Below, piece after piece: positions 36,820-46,614 of a DNA stretch of 64,000 nt. Made by a program: the position numbers and the translations under genes. The notes beneath the pieces are model-generated. The model made no database searches. It was not told the origin of the DNA and saw only the letters and a program-made list of their open reading frames with translations. Every line of letters starts with the position of its first letter. The stretch's first letter is position 1. The stretch comes from JAFGXT01 sp963677165. GTDB taxonomy: Bacteria; Verrucomicrobiota; Lentisphaeria; Victivallales; SZUA-371. The DNA lies in assembly GCA_963677165.2 (NCBI GenBank), contig CAXXSX010000001.1, forward strand, positions 310,001 through 374,000, read 5' to 3'.

Positions 36820-36953
36820 CTTTTTGTTTCCTTTTTTTAATTATATTTTTGGTTTAAAGAATTTGTTATTCCTTTGGCTAATAGAATTATTCCTCGTCAA
36901 AATAATTCCAATACAATAAAAAAATGATTCTATCGGGAAAAGAGATTTCTCCG

Positions 36954-37418
36954 TTATAAAAGTTTGCGAACACATATAAGGTTGGTCTGTGACCAGCGGT
37001 ACTTACGATAGAATTCAAATGCGGGGATATTGTCTCGGTCGGCGAGTAGCTGGAGGCGTTTGAGTCCAGCAGTCTGAGCCCATTCAGTGACGGTTTCCAG
37101 CAATAGGGAACCGATGCCTTCGCGACGTGATCCTTCATCAACAACAACGTCTTCAATCAGCCCGACCAAGTCGCCTTCTGCAGTGGAAATCAAGGTCTGC
37201 AGCGAACACATACCGATCACATGACCTTGACGTTCTGCAACAAAAACTCTACTTGAGCTTGAGCGGAGTAACATCTGCAACCCGGATTCATGTTTTTCCG
37301 GGCTGAAGTTAAAATCGCGTTCGATAGAAAACAGTTGCCGCAGCAACTCGACCATATCTGAAATATCTTCCATCGTAGCTTCTCTACAATGGAGTCCTGA
37401 ATCAAATCTGAATGGCAT
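36954..37418 (-). CDS. GNAT-family N-acetyltransferase
   Basis: 154 residues with the GNAT core: VFVAERQGHVIGMCSLQTL, IEDVVVDEGSRREGIGSLLL (the R/Q-x-x-G-x-G/A acetyl-CoA loop) and AFEFYRKYRW at the end. The acceptor is unknown. It lies 33 bases after nifV in the nif run; acetyltransferases of this kind occur in some anaerobe nif clusters. RBS AGGAAAG is 11 bases before the ATG. Confidence 0.87.
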   Translation of the reverse strand: MPFRFDSGLHCREATMEDISDMVELLRQLFSIERDFNFSPEKHESGLQMLLRSSSSRVFVAERQGHVIGMCSLQTLISTAEGDLVGLIEDVVVDEGSRREGIGSLLLETVTEWAQTAGLKRLQLLADRDNIPAFEFYRKYRWSQTNLICVRKLL

Positions 37419-37451
37419 ATTATTTTATCTTTCCTGATCTAAAAATTAATG

Positions 37452-38615
37452 TTATAAGTTTCCGCCTCGATCATTAACTGCAGATGGAGGCATTGTACGG
37501 TAAATGTTAATCACTTCGCTGGATTTTAAAGAGCGTCCGAGTTTTACAGACAACTCTTTGACTGCGGCGAGGATATCAATCAGTTCCGCATCTGAAACGA
37601 TGATATTACGGGAATTGAAGAATGATTTCAGAGCGGATGAACCGGAATGTTTTCCGATAACGAATTCAATGGTTCCGGCACCGGATTCGCTTGGATCAAT
37701 AAGCTGGTATGAATTGCGATTACGTTTCAGACAGTCAACATGAATGCCTGATTCGTGTTTATATACCATGGAGCCGGTAACTGGTTTATTTGCCGGTATG
37801 AGCCGTTTTGAGGCGGCGGCAACTACGCGTGATAAATCATTTGCCACGGTAAGGTCTTTGCCGCATTCGAGGTTCATTGCGTGTTTCAGCGCAAAATAAA
37901 TTTCTTCGGTCGCACAATTTCCGGCGCGTTCGCCCAGTCCATTTACTGTTGTGCTGATATAGTTTGCGCCGGCTTCGACAGCGGCAATGGAGTTTCCCAT
38001 TGCCATTCCAAGGTCATTATGACCATGGAACTCAATCGCTTCGATGCCGGTTTCATTTCTTAAACGGCTGATAAGTTGAAAGGTACGCATCGGGTGCAAG
38101 ACCCCCACGGTATCAGCGAAGCGGACCCGGAAAGCTCCGTTCGCATGGATGGTGTCAGTCAGGTGGAGAAGGAAATTGATGTCAGCCCGTGAAGCATCCT
38201 GCAACCCGATGGAAACCTTATTTAAAGTGAAATACTGTCTGGCGGTCAGGCGATCTACCAGCTTCATCAGCCAGTTGCGATCTTTGTTCATGGAACCAAG
38301 CAGAATATCGGAGACCGGCAGCGAGATATTGATAATATCCGCGCCCAGGGCAATGCATTCGTCGATATCGGTTTCTACCGCACGACACCAGCAGCTGATG
38401 TCGAAGTCAAAGTCCATTGCGATCAGTCTGGCAATATCCTGCCGCTCCTGCGGTCCTATTGCCGGAGTGCCGATTTCAACTTCATCAACTCCGAGTTGCT
38501 CAAGCATCAGTGCTATGTTGACTTTATCCCTGAATGAGAACACTACGCCCGGGGCTTGTTCGCCATCGCGCAAAGTAGTGTCTGCTATCCTTATTCTGTT
38601 TTTCCCTGGTTCCAT
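37452..38615 (-). CDS. nifV: Homocitrate synthase NifV
   Basis: 387 residues. The isopropylmalate/homocitrate synthase signature RIADTTLRDGEQAPGVVFS begins the protein, and IEFHGHNDLGMAMGNSIAAVEAGA with NGLGERAGNCATEE supplies the metal-binding His residues. C-terminal YKHESGIHVDCLKRN follows. NifV makes homocitrate, the organic ligand of the Mo-Fe cofactor. Its place behind nifB distinguishes it from leuA. Separated from the ferredoxin gene upstream by about 135 bases with several hairpins. Confidence 0.95.
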   Translation of the reverse strand: MEPGKNRIRIADTTLRDGEQAPGVVFSFRDKVNIALMLEQLGVDEVEIGTPAIGPQERQDIARLIAMDFDFDISCWCRAVETDIDECIALGADIINISLPVSDILLGSMNKDRNWLMKLVDRLTARQYFTLNKVSIGLQDASRADINFLLHLTDTIHANGAFRVRFADTVGVLHPMRTFQLISRLRNETGIEAIEFHGHNDLGMAMGNSIAAVEAGANYISTTVNGLGERAGNCATEEIYFALKHAMNLECGKDLTVANDLSRVVAAASKRLIPANKPVTGSMVYKHESGIHVDCLKRNRNSYQLIDPSESGAGTIEFVIGKHSGSSALKSFFNSRNIIVSDAELIDILAAVKELSVKLGRSLKSSEVINIYRTMPPSAVNDRGGNL

Positions 38616-38628
38616 GTTACTACTCCAA

Positions 38629-38751
38629 ACCTGCCGCCGGCAGGTAATTAATTATGTTAATGCGTTATGTTCCGCTTCAAATTCCAGCTTCCGCAGAGAG
38701 CGAAGCTAATGAAGCATGAAGCGGTATATAAACGCAGTCCGTTCAACGGAC
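38629..38751 (-). repeat. Cluster of hairpins between the ferredoxin gene and nifV
   Basis: Three palindromes in 123 bases: ACCTGCCGCCGGCAGGT (38629-38645), an outer stem CGCTTCA/TGAAGCG with an inner AGCTTC/GAAGCT (about 38673-38723), and GTCCGTTCAACGGAC (38737-38751). None is followed by a T-run on the minus strand, so they look like REP-type or mRNA-processing elements more than terminators. Confidence 0.5.
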
Positions 38752-39053
38752 TAAGTAATAAGATATTCTTCGCAGGCTTCTCCGTCTTCCAGAGCGTCGA
38801 GAATTGCGTCAATTGCTTCTTCTGTAACGTTTCCGTACCAGTAGTTCTGCGGGTAAATTACGATTGCGGGTCCGCGGTCGCAGACCTTCAGACAGCCTGT
38901 CGCTGAAATCATTGCGTCAAGACCACGATCAAGAACTTCTTCTTCGATATACTGCATCAGATTGGCTGCGCCTTTCTTGTTGCAGATACCCTGCGGCTCG
39001 CCAGACATTCTGAACGAGTTACACACAAAGATGTGATAATCAGGTTTGTCCAT
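38751..39053 (-). CDS. Thioredoxin-like [2Fe-2S] ferredoxin of the nif cluster
   Basis: 100 residues. HIFVCNSFRMSGEPQGICNKKG and ATGCLKVCDRGPAIVIYPQN carry the four Cys of thioredoxin-like 2Fe-2S ferredoxins (C10/C22 and C53/C57, approximate numbering). Such ferredoxins accompany nifB-nifV in several nif clusters and are thought to serve in cofactor assembly or electron transfer. RBS AGGAG before the ATG. Cytoplasmic. Confidence 0.9.
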   Translation of the reverse strand: MDKPDYHIFVCNSFRMSGEPQGICNKKGAANLMQYIEEEVLDRGLDAMISATGCLKVCDRGPAIVIYPQNYWYGNVTEEAIDAILDALEDGEACEEYLIT

Positions 39054-39101
39054 AGGTTTTACTCCTGTGGTTTGCTGACCTGAACAATTCCGGTCAGTTT
39101 G

Positions 39102-39437
39102 TTATTTTTTTTCGATCAGATCGGTGATCAAATTCACCGGCTCTTCACATTCTACTATTTTAAAATTCTCATTTACCAGAGCTCTTCTTGGAGCATGGCC
39201 GATTTTTGCGGTAAAGAGCATTGAACAGTCTTTCAACGTTTCTTTGACAACCATAATCTTATCAGCCATCTTCTCCGGATCAGGAGGGGCATCTGGCCCC
39301 AGACAGTATTTCTCAGTTTCACGTACATCGACATTGATAACTCTGTCGCCGCAGATCTCATAAATGTAGAAACATTCAGCATTACCAAAATGAGTATCTA
39401 CATTTTTTCCGTCACTTGAACATACTGCCACTTTCAT
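39102..39437 (-). CDS. NifX/NifB-type FeMo-cofactor binding protein
   Basis: 111 residues of the dinitrogenase iron-molybdenum cofactor family: MKVAVCSSDGKNVDTHFGNAECFYIYEI, with the HFG-x-A signature, and MLFTAKIGHAPRRAL near the end. Members (NifX, NifY, the NifB C-terminal domain) carry NifB-co or FeMo-co between assembly proteins. 34 bases downstream of nifB; the exact homolog (NifX or other) is not settled. Confidence 0.88.
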   Translation of the reverse strand: MKVAVCSSDGKNVDTHFGNAECFYIYEICGDRVINVDVRETEKYCLGPDAPPDPEKMADKIMVVKETLKDCSMLFTAKIGHAPRRALVNENFKIVECEEPVNLITDLIEKK

Positions 39438-39471
39438 ACCGTTTTCGCTCCGTTTTATGGGTTACGTCCGG

Positions 39472-40734
39472 TCAGCAACATCCTTCGCCGGTGCCTTGAC
39501 CACAACTCATTCTGCATGAGGCGATATCACCACTGGCAACGTTTTTCAACGGTCTGCCCGCATAGATATCTTTCAAGTTTTCATCAATCAAACCGCCGGT
39601 CTTCAATACTTCAATCGGGGTCTTTTTGAATGTCTCCAGTGGTTTTTCTCCAACGCCACTGACCAGCAATACACTGCAGTCAGAGAGCATTTCCGCTACC
39701 TGTTCCCAGCGGTCGTCGTTGCCTTTGGGCGGAGCCAGCCGTTTTTCAATTGTACGGAATTTACCGTCTTCGGTTTGCTGGAATATATGCAGGCATTCAG
39801 CTTCTCCGAGATGCTGGTTAACCAGCAGTCCTTCGTAAGTGGCAACTGCCACACAAGGACGGTCTTTTTTTATCCAGTTCTTTTCAACGGATATTTTTCT
39901 GAGTTCGCCGCTCAGACATTTATCATCTTTTCCTAGAAGGCCGACAGCATCAGCGCGACAGCGTTGACAGTGGCGCATCATCGGCAGATGTTTTTCTGCA
40001 GAATCGCGGACTTCCGCAATCATTTCCTGAGTTGGATTTTCAAGATTTTCAAAGTCGGTTCCTTCTGTCACCAGCAGCGGGATACAGTTCATTATATCGG
40101 CGCCAAGTTCTTTCACTTTTTTCGCGACTTCCGGGATATGCTTATCATTGATGTCAGGAACAATGATTGAGTTAATTTTTACAGTCATTCCGGCTTCTTT
40201 CAGGGCCGGGATACATCGCAGCTGTTCGTCCATCAGGGCTTTCGCCGCTTCTACACCACGCAGATTGCGTTTTTTGAAATGTACCCATTTATAAACTTTT
40301 GCACCGATTTCCGGATCGACCGCGTTGATCGTGATTGTTACGTGGGTTACGCCAAGTTCTTTGATCCGGTCGATATACGGATAGAGTCCAAGTCCGTTGG
40401 TAGACAGACAGAAAATCATATCCGGATATTTCGCGTTGATCAACTCAATACTTTTCAATGTTTCTTCCGGGTTGGCAAATGGATCGCCAGGACCGGCAAT
40501 ACCGACCGTACTGATGTACGGGGCTTTTTCACGAATCTTGTCTACGTAACGCAGGGCTTCTTCCGGGGAAAGCACCGCACTGGTGACGCCTGGACGGCTT
40601 TCGTTAACACAGTCATATTTCCGGTTGCAGTATTTGCATTGTATATTGCATTTAGGGGCAACGGGAAGGTGAACGCGTCCATATTTGCCTTTTGCTTCTG
40701 CATTGAAGCACGGATGTTTAGAGCTTTTGTTCAT
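39472..40734 (-). CDS. nifB: Nitrogenase cofactor maturase NifB
   Basis: 420 residues. Radical-SAM domain with CNIQCKYCNRKYDC (cluster Cys at 29, 33 and 36) and GIAGPGDPFANPEETL, plus the two later clusters' Cys (MRHCQRCRADAVG). From about residue 298 a NifX-like domain is fused (CVAVATYEGLLVNQHLGEAE). The tail is Cys-rich (CRMSCGQGTGEGCC). NifB makes the 8Fe-9S-C core of the cofactor and is a marker for true nitrogen fixation. RBS AAGGAAG stands before the ATG. Confidence 0.97.
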   Translation of the reverse strand: MNKSSKHPCFNAEAKGKYGRVHLPVAPKCNIQCKYCNRKYDCVNESRPGVTSAVLSPEEALRYVDKIREKAPYISTVGIAGPGDPFANPEETLKSIELINAKYPDMIFCLSTNGLGLYPYIDRIKELGVTHVTITINAVDPEIGAKVYKWVHFKKRNLRGVEAAKALMDEQLRCIPALKEAGMTVKINSIIVPDINDKHIPEVAKKVKELGADIMNCIPLLVTEGTDFENLENPTQEMIAEVRDSAEKHLPMMRHCQRCRADAVGLLGKDDKCLSGELRKISVEKNWIKKDRPCVAVATYEGLLVNQHLGEAECLHIFQQTEDGKFRTIEKRLAPPKGNDDRWEQVAEMLSDCSVLLVSGVGEKPLETFKKTPIEVLKTGGLIDENLKDIYAGRPLKNVASGDIASCRMSCGQGTGEGCC

Positions 40735-40756
40735 GGTAATACTTCCTTCTCAATTA

Positions 40757-42196
40757 TTACATGTATTTATAGCCCATAGGGGAATTATCTTGTTTGTATT
40801 CGATCAGGGCATTTGTGATCGTATCAAAAAGCTGCTGGGTTCCCCGATAACCGAGATGGAGAATCCTCTGCGCTCCAACTCTGTCATGAATGGGGAACCC
40901 GCAGCGAACCAGGGGTATGTTCATATCGCGTGACACGAAGTAGCCCTTACTGTTCCCGATGAGAATATCGGGTTTTACTTCATGGGCCAGTTCCTTGAGC
41001 TGTTCAAAGTCAACGCCGTTGACGATGATAGGAGCTTCAGGGAAATTCTTTTCCGCATCAGTCGCGACCTCGGAAATCTTTTCTGCGAAGTGGGGGCTTT
41101 CACCGCCGGTACCGCAGACAACCGGATGGATGCCGATTTCCGACAGGAACGCGGTCAGTCCGATGACCAGGTCTTCTTCTCCGAAGATCATGGCACGTTT
41201 TCCGAACAGGTACTTATGACCGTCGATGTAAGCATCAATCAGTCTGCCGCGTTCATTTTTATATTTTTCAGGAACCGGTTTCCCGGTAATTGTTTTTAAC
41301 GCTTTGAAGAATTCGTCTGTTTCCTTGATGCCGATCGGCATACCGAGCTTGACGCATTCTACTTTAAACTGACTTTCAAGCCATTCTCCTGCACCGACAG
41401 CCTCGCGAGTATTGCTTCCGAGAACTCTGCCGAACTGCAGGGTTGCCTTGGCGGAGCCGGCTTTGCGGATCTTGTTCAGCGGAGTTCCGCCGGTAGGCAG
41501 CTTGTGATAGTCGTCCCAAGTTGGATTGTCAAGAGATTCTGAGTAATCCGGCAACATCATGTAATCAACGCCGAAGTCTTCAAGAATTTCCTTGAGGTAA
41601 CGCATATCTGCCGGAGAAACGAGTCCGGGTAATATGTTAATTAAATTGTCATTATAGTTTTCGCTACGGTCAGTCAGGCACTTGACGGTCGCTTTGACCG
41701 CAGCGTTAAAACCTTCCATATGGGTGCCGCTGTAACTCGGAGTTGAGGCGTTAATGAAAGCAGGAAGCTTTTTGTCTTTACGTGCTTTCTTGTAATCGCC
41801 GAGGAACATACCGACATCATCGCCGATTGTTTCACTCAAACATGAGGTACAGATACCGACAACTTCCGGTTCATACTGTGAAATAATATTATCGATACCG
41901 ATATTAAAATTTGTTCCGCCGCCGAAGATCGTGGAGGATTCCGCGAAACTGCTGGATGCTATATCCATGGGCTCACGGTAATGACTGATCAGATAACGCC
42001 GAATGTAAGTCGCACAGCCCTGAGAACCGTGGATCAACGGTACGCAATTGTCGATCCCCTTGAATACCAGGCTTGCCCCAAGCGGAGCGCAAAGCTTGCA
42101 CGCATTTGTTGTAGGGGTATCTACATACCTGCTTTCTCCAAATGACTTATCCAAATTTTCGTCAGGATTCTGTATTTTATTTGCAAAACTGATCAT
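40757..42196 (-). CDS. nifN: Nitrogenase cofactor scaffold NifN
   Basis: 479 residues. Nitrogenase component 1 fold with ACKLCAPLGASLVFKGIDNC, LIHGSQGCATYIRRYLISHY and CTSCLSETIGDDVG. Paired with NifE it forms the scaffold on which NifB-co matures into FeMo-co. The position right after nifE and the beta-like features identify it as NifN. ATG 42196 is chosen because AAGGAGA lies 8 bases upstream; a start at 42229 would overlap nifE. The RBS lies inside the nifE end, so the two are coupled. Confidence 0.93.
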   Translation of the reverse strand: MISFANKIQNPDENLDKSFGESRYVDTPTTNACKLCAPLGASLVFKGIDNCVPLIHGSQGCATYIRRYLISHYREPMDIASSSFAESSTIFGGGTNFNIGIDNIISQYEPEVVGICTSCLSETIGDDVGMFLGDYKKARKDKKLPAFINASTPSYSGTHMEGFNAAVKATVKCLTDRSENYNDNLINILPGLVSPADMRYLKEILEDFGVDYMMLPDYSESLDNPTWDDYHKLPTGGTPLNKIRKAGSAKATLQFGRVLGSNTREAVGAGEWLESQFKVECVKLGMPIGIKETDEFFKALKTITGKPVPEKYKNERGRLIDAYIDGHKYLFGKRAMIFGEEDLVIGLTAFLSEIGIHPVVCGTGGESPHFAEKISEVATDAEKNFPEAPIIVNGVDFEQLKELAHEVKPDILIGNSKGYFVSRDMNIPLVRCGFPIHDRVGAQRILHLGYRGTQQLFDTITNALIEYKQDNSPMGYKYM

Positions 42197-42198
42197 GA

Positions 42199-43545
42199 TT
42201 ATATCTCCTTCGTTCCGGCAAACTGCCATACCGGACTTAGTGTACTTGAGTATAATTCCTTAGCGAAGTTTTCCATGCCGATATATCCGGCAAGAGCTTC
42301 TTTGCGTTCATGGTTGTGATCGCAGAACCCGAGACCCATTTTAAAGGCGATCGGACGTTCTTTTACTCCGCCGATAAAGATTTCTGCGCCGGTTTCTTTT
42401 GCGAATTTAGCTAGTTCCAGCGGATTGGAATCATCCACCAGGATTGTACCGGGATCACATATCCGTGCCATGATTTCGTAGTCTTCTTTTTTGCCGGTCT
42501 GAGAACCGACGACCACGGTTTGGATTCCGAGCAATCGCAGAGCCTTTATCAGAGAAATTGCTTTAAAAGCGCCGCCGACGTATATAAGCGCTTTCTTTCC
42601 TTCAAGCCGCTCACGGTATTTATTGACTACCGGCAGCAGGTTGTTTAATTCTTCCGCCACAAGCTCTTTGGTTTTTTCCATCATTTCTTCACTTTTAAAG
42701 AACGTTGCTACGTCATAGAGTGCTTGTGACATATCTTCAATGCCGAAGTAGGATACCCGTTTGAACGGGATGCCGTACTTGGCTTCCATATCTCTAGCCA
42801 AATGGATCATCGAACCGGAACACTGTACTACATTGAGTTTGGCTTTATGTGCGTTGCGGATTTGATCAACGCGTCCGTCACCAGTTATGCGGGCTTGAAT
42901 ATGAACACCCATCTTCTTGTAGTATTCTTCGAGGATCCAGAGTTCTCCTGCGAGGTTAAAATCGCCGAGAATATTGATACTGTATTCAGGGGCTGGTTCA
43001 TCTGAAGTTCCAATCAGTTTGCCGAGAGCGTCACAGGCTGCTTTGTAGCCTTCTTTCTTTGAACCTCTGAAACCAGCTGAGTTTACCGGTATGACCGGTA
43101 TGCCTTTTTCTGCTTCAACCTTGCGGCAAACGGCATCGACATCATCGCCGATGACCCCTACAATACAGGTTGAATACACAAATGCGGCCTTGGGATTGTG
43201 TTTTTCAATTAATGTTATTAATGTGCTGTAAAGCTTCTTTTCTCCGCCGAAGATTACATGTTTTTCACGCAAATCTGTAGAAAAACTTTGACGGTGGAGT
43301 TCCGGCCCGGATGATACCGTACCGCGGATATCCCACGTATATACGGCACACCCGATTGGGCCGTGGATCAGGTGGAGTGCGTCCACAATTGGAAACAACA
43401 CCACCCTTGAACCGCAGAAGACACAGGCTCTCTGGCTAACCGATCCGGCAAGGCTGTCTTTCGAACAATCGATCTTCACCTCTTCATCGCCGGTCTTTGT
43501 GGCTATCTGTAATTCTCTATCTTTTAATATGTCCTTACTACTCAT
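42199..43545 (-). CDS. nifE: Nitrogenase cofactor scaffold NifE
   Basis: 448 residues. RACVFCGSRVVLFPIVDALH, LIHGPIGCAVYTWDIRG and FVYSTCIVGVIGDDV are the alpha-like cysteine regions of NifE; VSYFGIEDMSQALYDVA follows. It forms the NifEN scaffold with the next gene. Located after nifK with a 39-base gap, RBS present. Confidence 0.95.
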   Translation of the reverse strand: MSSKDILKDRELQIATKTGDEEVKIDCSKDSLAGSVSQRACVFCGSRVVLFPIVDALHLIHGPIGCAVYTWDIRGTVSSGPELHRQSFSTDLREKHVIFGGEKKLYSTLITLIEKHNPKAAFVYSTCIVGVIGDDVDAVCRKVEAEKGIPVIPVNSAGFRGSKKEGYKAACDALGKLIGTSDEPAPEYSINILGDFNLAGELWILEEYYKKMGVHIQARITGDGRVDQIRNAHKAKLNVVQCSGSMIHLARDMEAKYGIPFKRVSYFGIEDMSQALYDVATFFKSEEMMEKTKELVAEELNNLLPVVNKYRERLEGKKALIYVGGAFKAISLIKALRLLGIQTVVVGSQTGKKEDYEIMARICDPGTILVDDSNPLELAKFAKETGAEIFIGGVKERPIAFKMGLGFCDHNHERKEALAGYIGMENFAKELYSSTLSPVWQFAGTKEI

Positions 43546-43584
43546 TTCCTGTGTCTCCCTGGTTCTAATCCTATTTTATTTTTA

Positions 43585-44970
43585 TTACATTACTAACTCG
43601 AAGCTTTCTTCAGATGCTTCTGCGTCCTTCTTGTCCATCAGGACTCCGAGGATTTTTTCTGCAATGCGCATTGCGCCTTTGTATCCCACAGTCGGGAAAT
43701 AGCTGTGACCAATCCGGTCGTAGATCGGGAAGCCCATTCTTACGAAAGGAATGTTTTCGTCACGAGCAATATATTTACCGTATGAGTTACCGATCAGCAG
43801 GTCACAGCCGCCAGCTTCCTTGATCCACTGGTGCATCAGGAACATGTCGGCGCAGCTACCGTTTTTGATTTTGCAGCCGCTCAGGTCTTCGCCGAGCATT
43901 TCCTTCATGCGTTCCATGAAGTATTTACCCGGGGTTCCAGTAACAACAAATGCCGGAATCATGTCGAGATCGAGCAGGAACTCAGTCATAGCGATGAGCT
44001 GATCGGGATCGCCCCACAGTGCAACTTTCTTCTTGAAGAAGTACTGCTGCATGTCGGTGATAATGTCTACCAGACGACCACGTTCGTCGGTGATACTCTG
44101 AGGAACTTTTATTCCTGCAGCATTGCTCAAAGCGCTGATGAAACGGTCGGTTGCAGAGATTCCGATCGGCAGATCAAGCGTTTTGAAGTTTACGCCACAT
44201 TTCTTTTCCAGAGCTTTTGCACCGGCTTCAGAACAGAATTTACCGAGAGCCAGAGTCATTTTGGCATCGCCGGAACCTTCCAGTTCAGGAATAGTAGTTC
44301 CGCCGCGTGGGTAGAACTCATGTGTTCCGCTCTGAGGAGCATCAAGTACGTCTGAGGTGTCCGGGAACATGGTAATGTCAACACCCATTGTTTTAGCAAG
44401 GGATTTGATTTCGCGCATGTCACTAGGTTCAACCCAGCCCGGGATAATATTGATTTTCTTAGTTTTGGCATCAGTGCTTACTGGAAATTCACGTACGATA
44501 CCTTCAACCATGTTGGAGAAACCGGTTACGTGTGATCCGATGTAACTCGGAGTGTTGCAGTACATGATGCGTTTGCCTTCAGGTACTTTACCGTCTTCAA
44601 CAGCTTTCCCTACGATCTGGTTGATGTCGTCACCAATTGTTTCAGAAAGACATGTGGTGTGGACAGCGATAATTTCCGGATCGTAAATAGTGAAGATGTT
44701 GTTGATCGCCTGAAGCAGGTTGGCTTGTCCGCCGAATACTGAAGCACCTTCAGTAAATGAGCTTGTTGCGGCCATCACAGGTTCTTTGTAATGTCTGGTC
44801 AGTGCACTACGATGGTAGGCACAGCAACCCTGTGAACCATGGCTGTGAGGCAGGCATCCGTGGATACCGAGAGCCGCATACATAGCGCCGATTGGCTGGC
44901 ATGTTTTTGCCGGATTGATCGTAAGAGCTTCACGCTCTTTGACCTCTTTGGGTGTATGTTTTAACAGCAT
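43585..44970 (-). CDS. nifK: Nitrogenase MoFe protein beta chain NifK
   Basis: 461 residues. P-cluster Cys at about 24 (KTCQPIGAMYAALGIHG), 49 (HGSQGCCAYHR) and 107 (TTCLSETIGDD). It lacks the 45-50 residue N-terminal extension of the proteobacterial beta chain and so matches the short clostridial/methanogen type. Forms the alpha2-beta2 MoFe protein with NifD. RBS AAGGAA before the ATG, 18 bases after nifD. Confidence 0.97.
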   Translation of the reverse strand: MLLKHTPKEVKEREALTINPAKTCQPIGAMYAALGIHGCLPHSHGSQGCCAYHRSALTRHYKEPVMAATSSFTEGASVFGGQANLLQAINNIFTIYDPEIIAVHTTCLSETIGDDINQIVGKAVEDGKVPEGKRIMYCNTPSYIGSHVTGFSNMVEGIVREFPVSTDAKTKKINIIPGWVEPSDMREIKSLAKTMGVDITMFPDTSDVLDAPQSGTHEFYPRGGTTIPELEGSGDAKMTLALGKFCSEAGAKALEKKCGVNFKTLDLPIGISATDRFISALSNAAGIKVPQSITDERGRLVDIITDMQQYFFKKKVALWGDPDQLIAMTEFLLDLDMIPAFVVTGTPGKYFMERMKEMLGEDLSGCKIKNGSCADMFLMHQWIKEAGGCDLLIGNSYGKYIARDENIPFVRMGFPIYDRIGHSYFPTVGYKGAMRIAEKILGVLMDKKDAEASEESFELVM

Positions 44971-44988
44971 TTTCTCAATTCCTTATGT

Positions 44989-46614
44989 TTATTCGCCGGC
45001 CAGTTCTGCATGCAGTTCTGGTTCTCCGTCCCAAGGCGCTTTGATAAGCCCCCAGACTTTAGTAGTAGTCATACGTTCAATTTCTCTGTAGAAATTAACC
45101 GCACCGACAAATCCAGCGTACGGGCCGCCGTAGTCATAGCTGTGAAGCTGTTTCAACGGAATTCCGAATTTCTGTACAGCGTATTTTTCCTTGATACCGG
45201 CGCAGAATATATCTGGTTTGTAAACTTCAAGCAATTTTTCCATTTCGTAATGTGAAATATCATCAATTGCCATAGTTCCGGCAGGCATATCAGGGATCAT
45301 ACCAGTGTAATCGTTGAAGGTGAAACCTTCTCCTTTCATTTCCTCAATCTTTTCCGCAGATTTTCTCGGATTGTAGAGTTTTTCGTCCGGAGTAATGGTG
45401 AGTTCTTCAATGTTACGACTGTCAGCATCAAGCTTGATCTTCGGAAGTGCCTGACGGCCTTCGTAGTCATCACGGTGAGCGAACTCATAACCGGCTGCCA
45501 TTGTGCTCATGCCGATCTCAGCGAAGAGTTCCTGGTAATGATGGGCGCGGGATCCACCTACGAACATCATAGCCATTTTTCCTTCGGTTTTCGGTTTGAC
45601 TTCTGCAGCAGCTTTCTTGACGGATGCCATTTCTTCTTCGCAAACTTTGTTGACCTTTTCGATCAATTCAGGATCTTCGAAGTATTCAGCAAGCTTCTTC
45701 AGAGACTTGGCTGTTGCGTCTGCTCCGATGAAGTTAACCTTGAACCACGGAATACCGTATTTTTCTTCGAGCATTGAGGCCACGTAGTTGATTGAACGGT
45801 GACACATTACAACGCTGAGGTCGGCTGTGTGAGCGCGTTCGAACTGACCGAGGCAAGAGTTACCACTGAAGGTTGATACCAGTGTGAATCCGCATTTGTC
45901 CAGTAGACGTTCGATTTCGAATGCGTCACCACCGATGTTGTATTCTCCAAGCATGTTGATCTTGTACTTGCCTTCCGGCGCAGTGTCATTCAAACCAATA
46001 ACATGTTTGAAAATCTGGTTGTTAGCGATATGGTGACCTGCAGACTGGCTCACTCCTTTGTAACCTTCGCAACTGAATCCGAAAACGTTGCAGTCTCCGA
46101 ATTTTTCTTTCATTTCTTTGGCTGCCGCGTGAACATCGTCACCAATCAGACCGATTGGGCATGTTGAGAAGATACTGATTCCTTTCGGATGAAACAAATC
46201 GTATGCTTCCTGGATTGCTTCTTTCAGTTTCTTTTCTCCACCGAACACGATATTTGAATCCTGCATATCGGTAGAGAATGCGTAAGGCATATAGTTGTCT
46301 GGACCCAGTTCATCAGGTTTTGTCTGATTACGACGGGTTAACCAGCTGTAGAAAGCACAGCCGATCGGACCATGTGTCATGTTAACGATATCACGAGTCG
46401 GACCGAGTACCACACCTTTGCAACCTGCATAGCAGCATCCGCGCTGGGTGATGATTCCTGGAACCGTTCTGACGTTAGCCTGAATCTCCTGTTCAGGACT
46501 TCCGTCCAGAATCTGAAACTGTTTGCTGCGCTTACGAGCCACTTTGGGCGGGTACTGCTTAAGGACTTCTTCCTTGAATGCCGCAGCATCTGGTAATTTT
46601 TTGTTTTCGCTCAT
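44989..46614 (-). CDS. nifD: Nitrogenase MoFe protein alpha chain NifD
   Basis: 541 residues. P-cluster Cys at about 61, 86 and 152; substrate-pocket Gln190 and His194 (GVSQSAGHH); cofactor ligand Cys271 (VVMCHRSINY) and His491 (QLHSYDYGGPY). Compared with the proteobacterial chain, where the last two are 275 and 442, about 50 extra residues lie between them (about 380-450, including NPRKSAEKIEEMKGEG), the insert known from clostridial NifD. All catalytic residues are present. No delta subunit (AnfG/VnfG) gene is found, so it is a Mo nitrogenase. Start overlaps the NifI2 stop by 4 bases. Confidence 0.98.
   Translation of the reverse strand: MSENKKLPDAAAFKEEVLKQYPPKVARKRSKQFQILDGSPEQEIQANVRTVPGIITQRGCCYAGCKGVVLGPTRDIVNMTHGPIGCAFYSWLTRRNQTKPDELGPDNYMPYAFSTDMQDSNIVFGGEKKLKEAIQEAYDLFHPKGISIFSTCPIGLIGDDVHAAAKEMKEKFGDCNVFGFSCEGYKGVSQSAGHHIANNQIFKHVIGLNDTAPEGKYKINMLGEYNIGGDAFEIERLLDKCGFTLVSTFSGNSCLGQFERAHTADLSVVMCHRSINYVASMLEEKYGIPWFKVNFIGADATAKSLKKLAEYFEDPELIEKVNKVCEEEMASVKKAAAEVKPKTEGKMAMMFVGGSRAHHYQELFAEIGMSTMAAGYEFAHRDDYEGRQALPKIKLDADSRNIEELTITPDEKLYNPRKSAEKIEEMKGEGFTFNDYTGMIPDMPAGTMAIDDISHYEMEKLLEVYKPDIFCAGIKEKYAVQKFGIPLKQLHSYDYGGPYAGFVGAVNFYREIERMTTTKVWGLIKAPWDGEPELHAELAGE

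Noticed and set aside
44989..46614. Alternative (Fe-only or V) nitrogenase
   Set aside because: nifE and nifN are present, there is no delta subunit gene, and the chains carry the clostridial NifD/NifK features.
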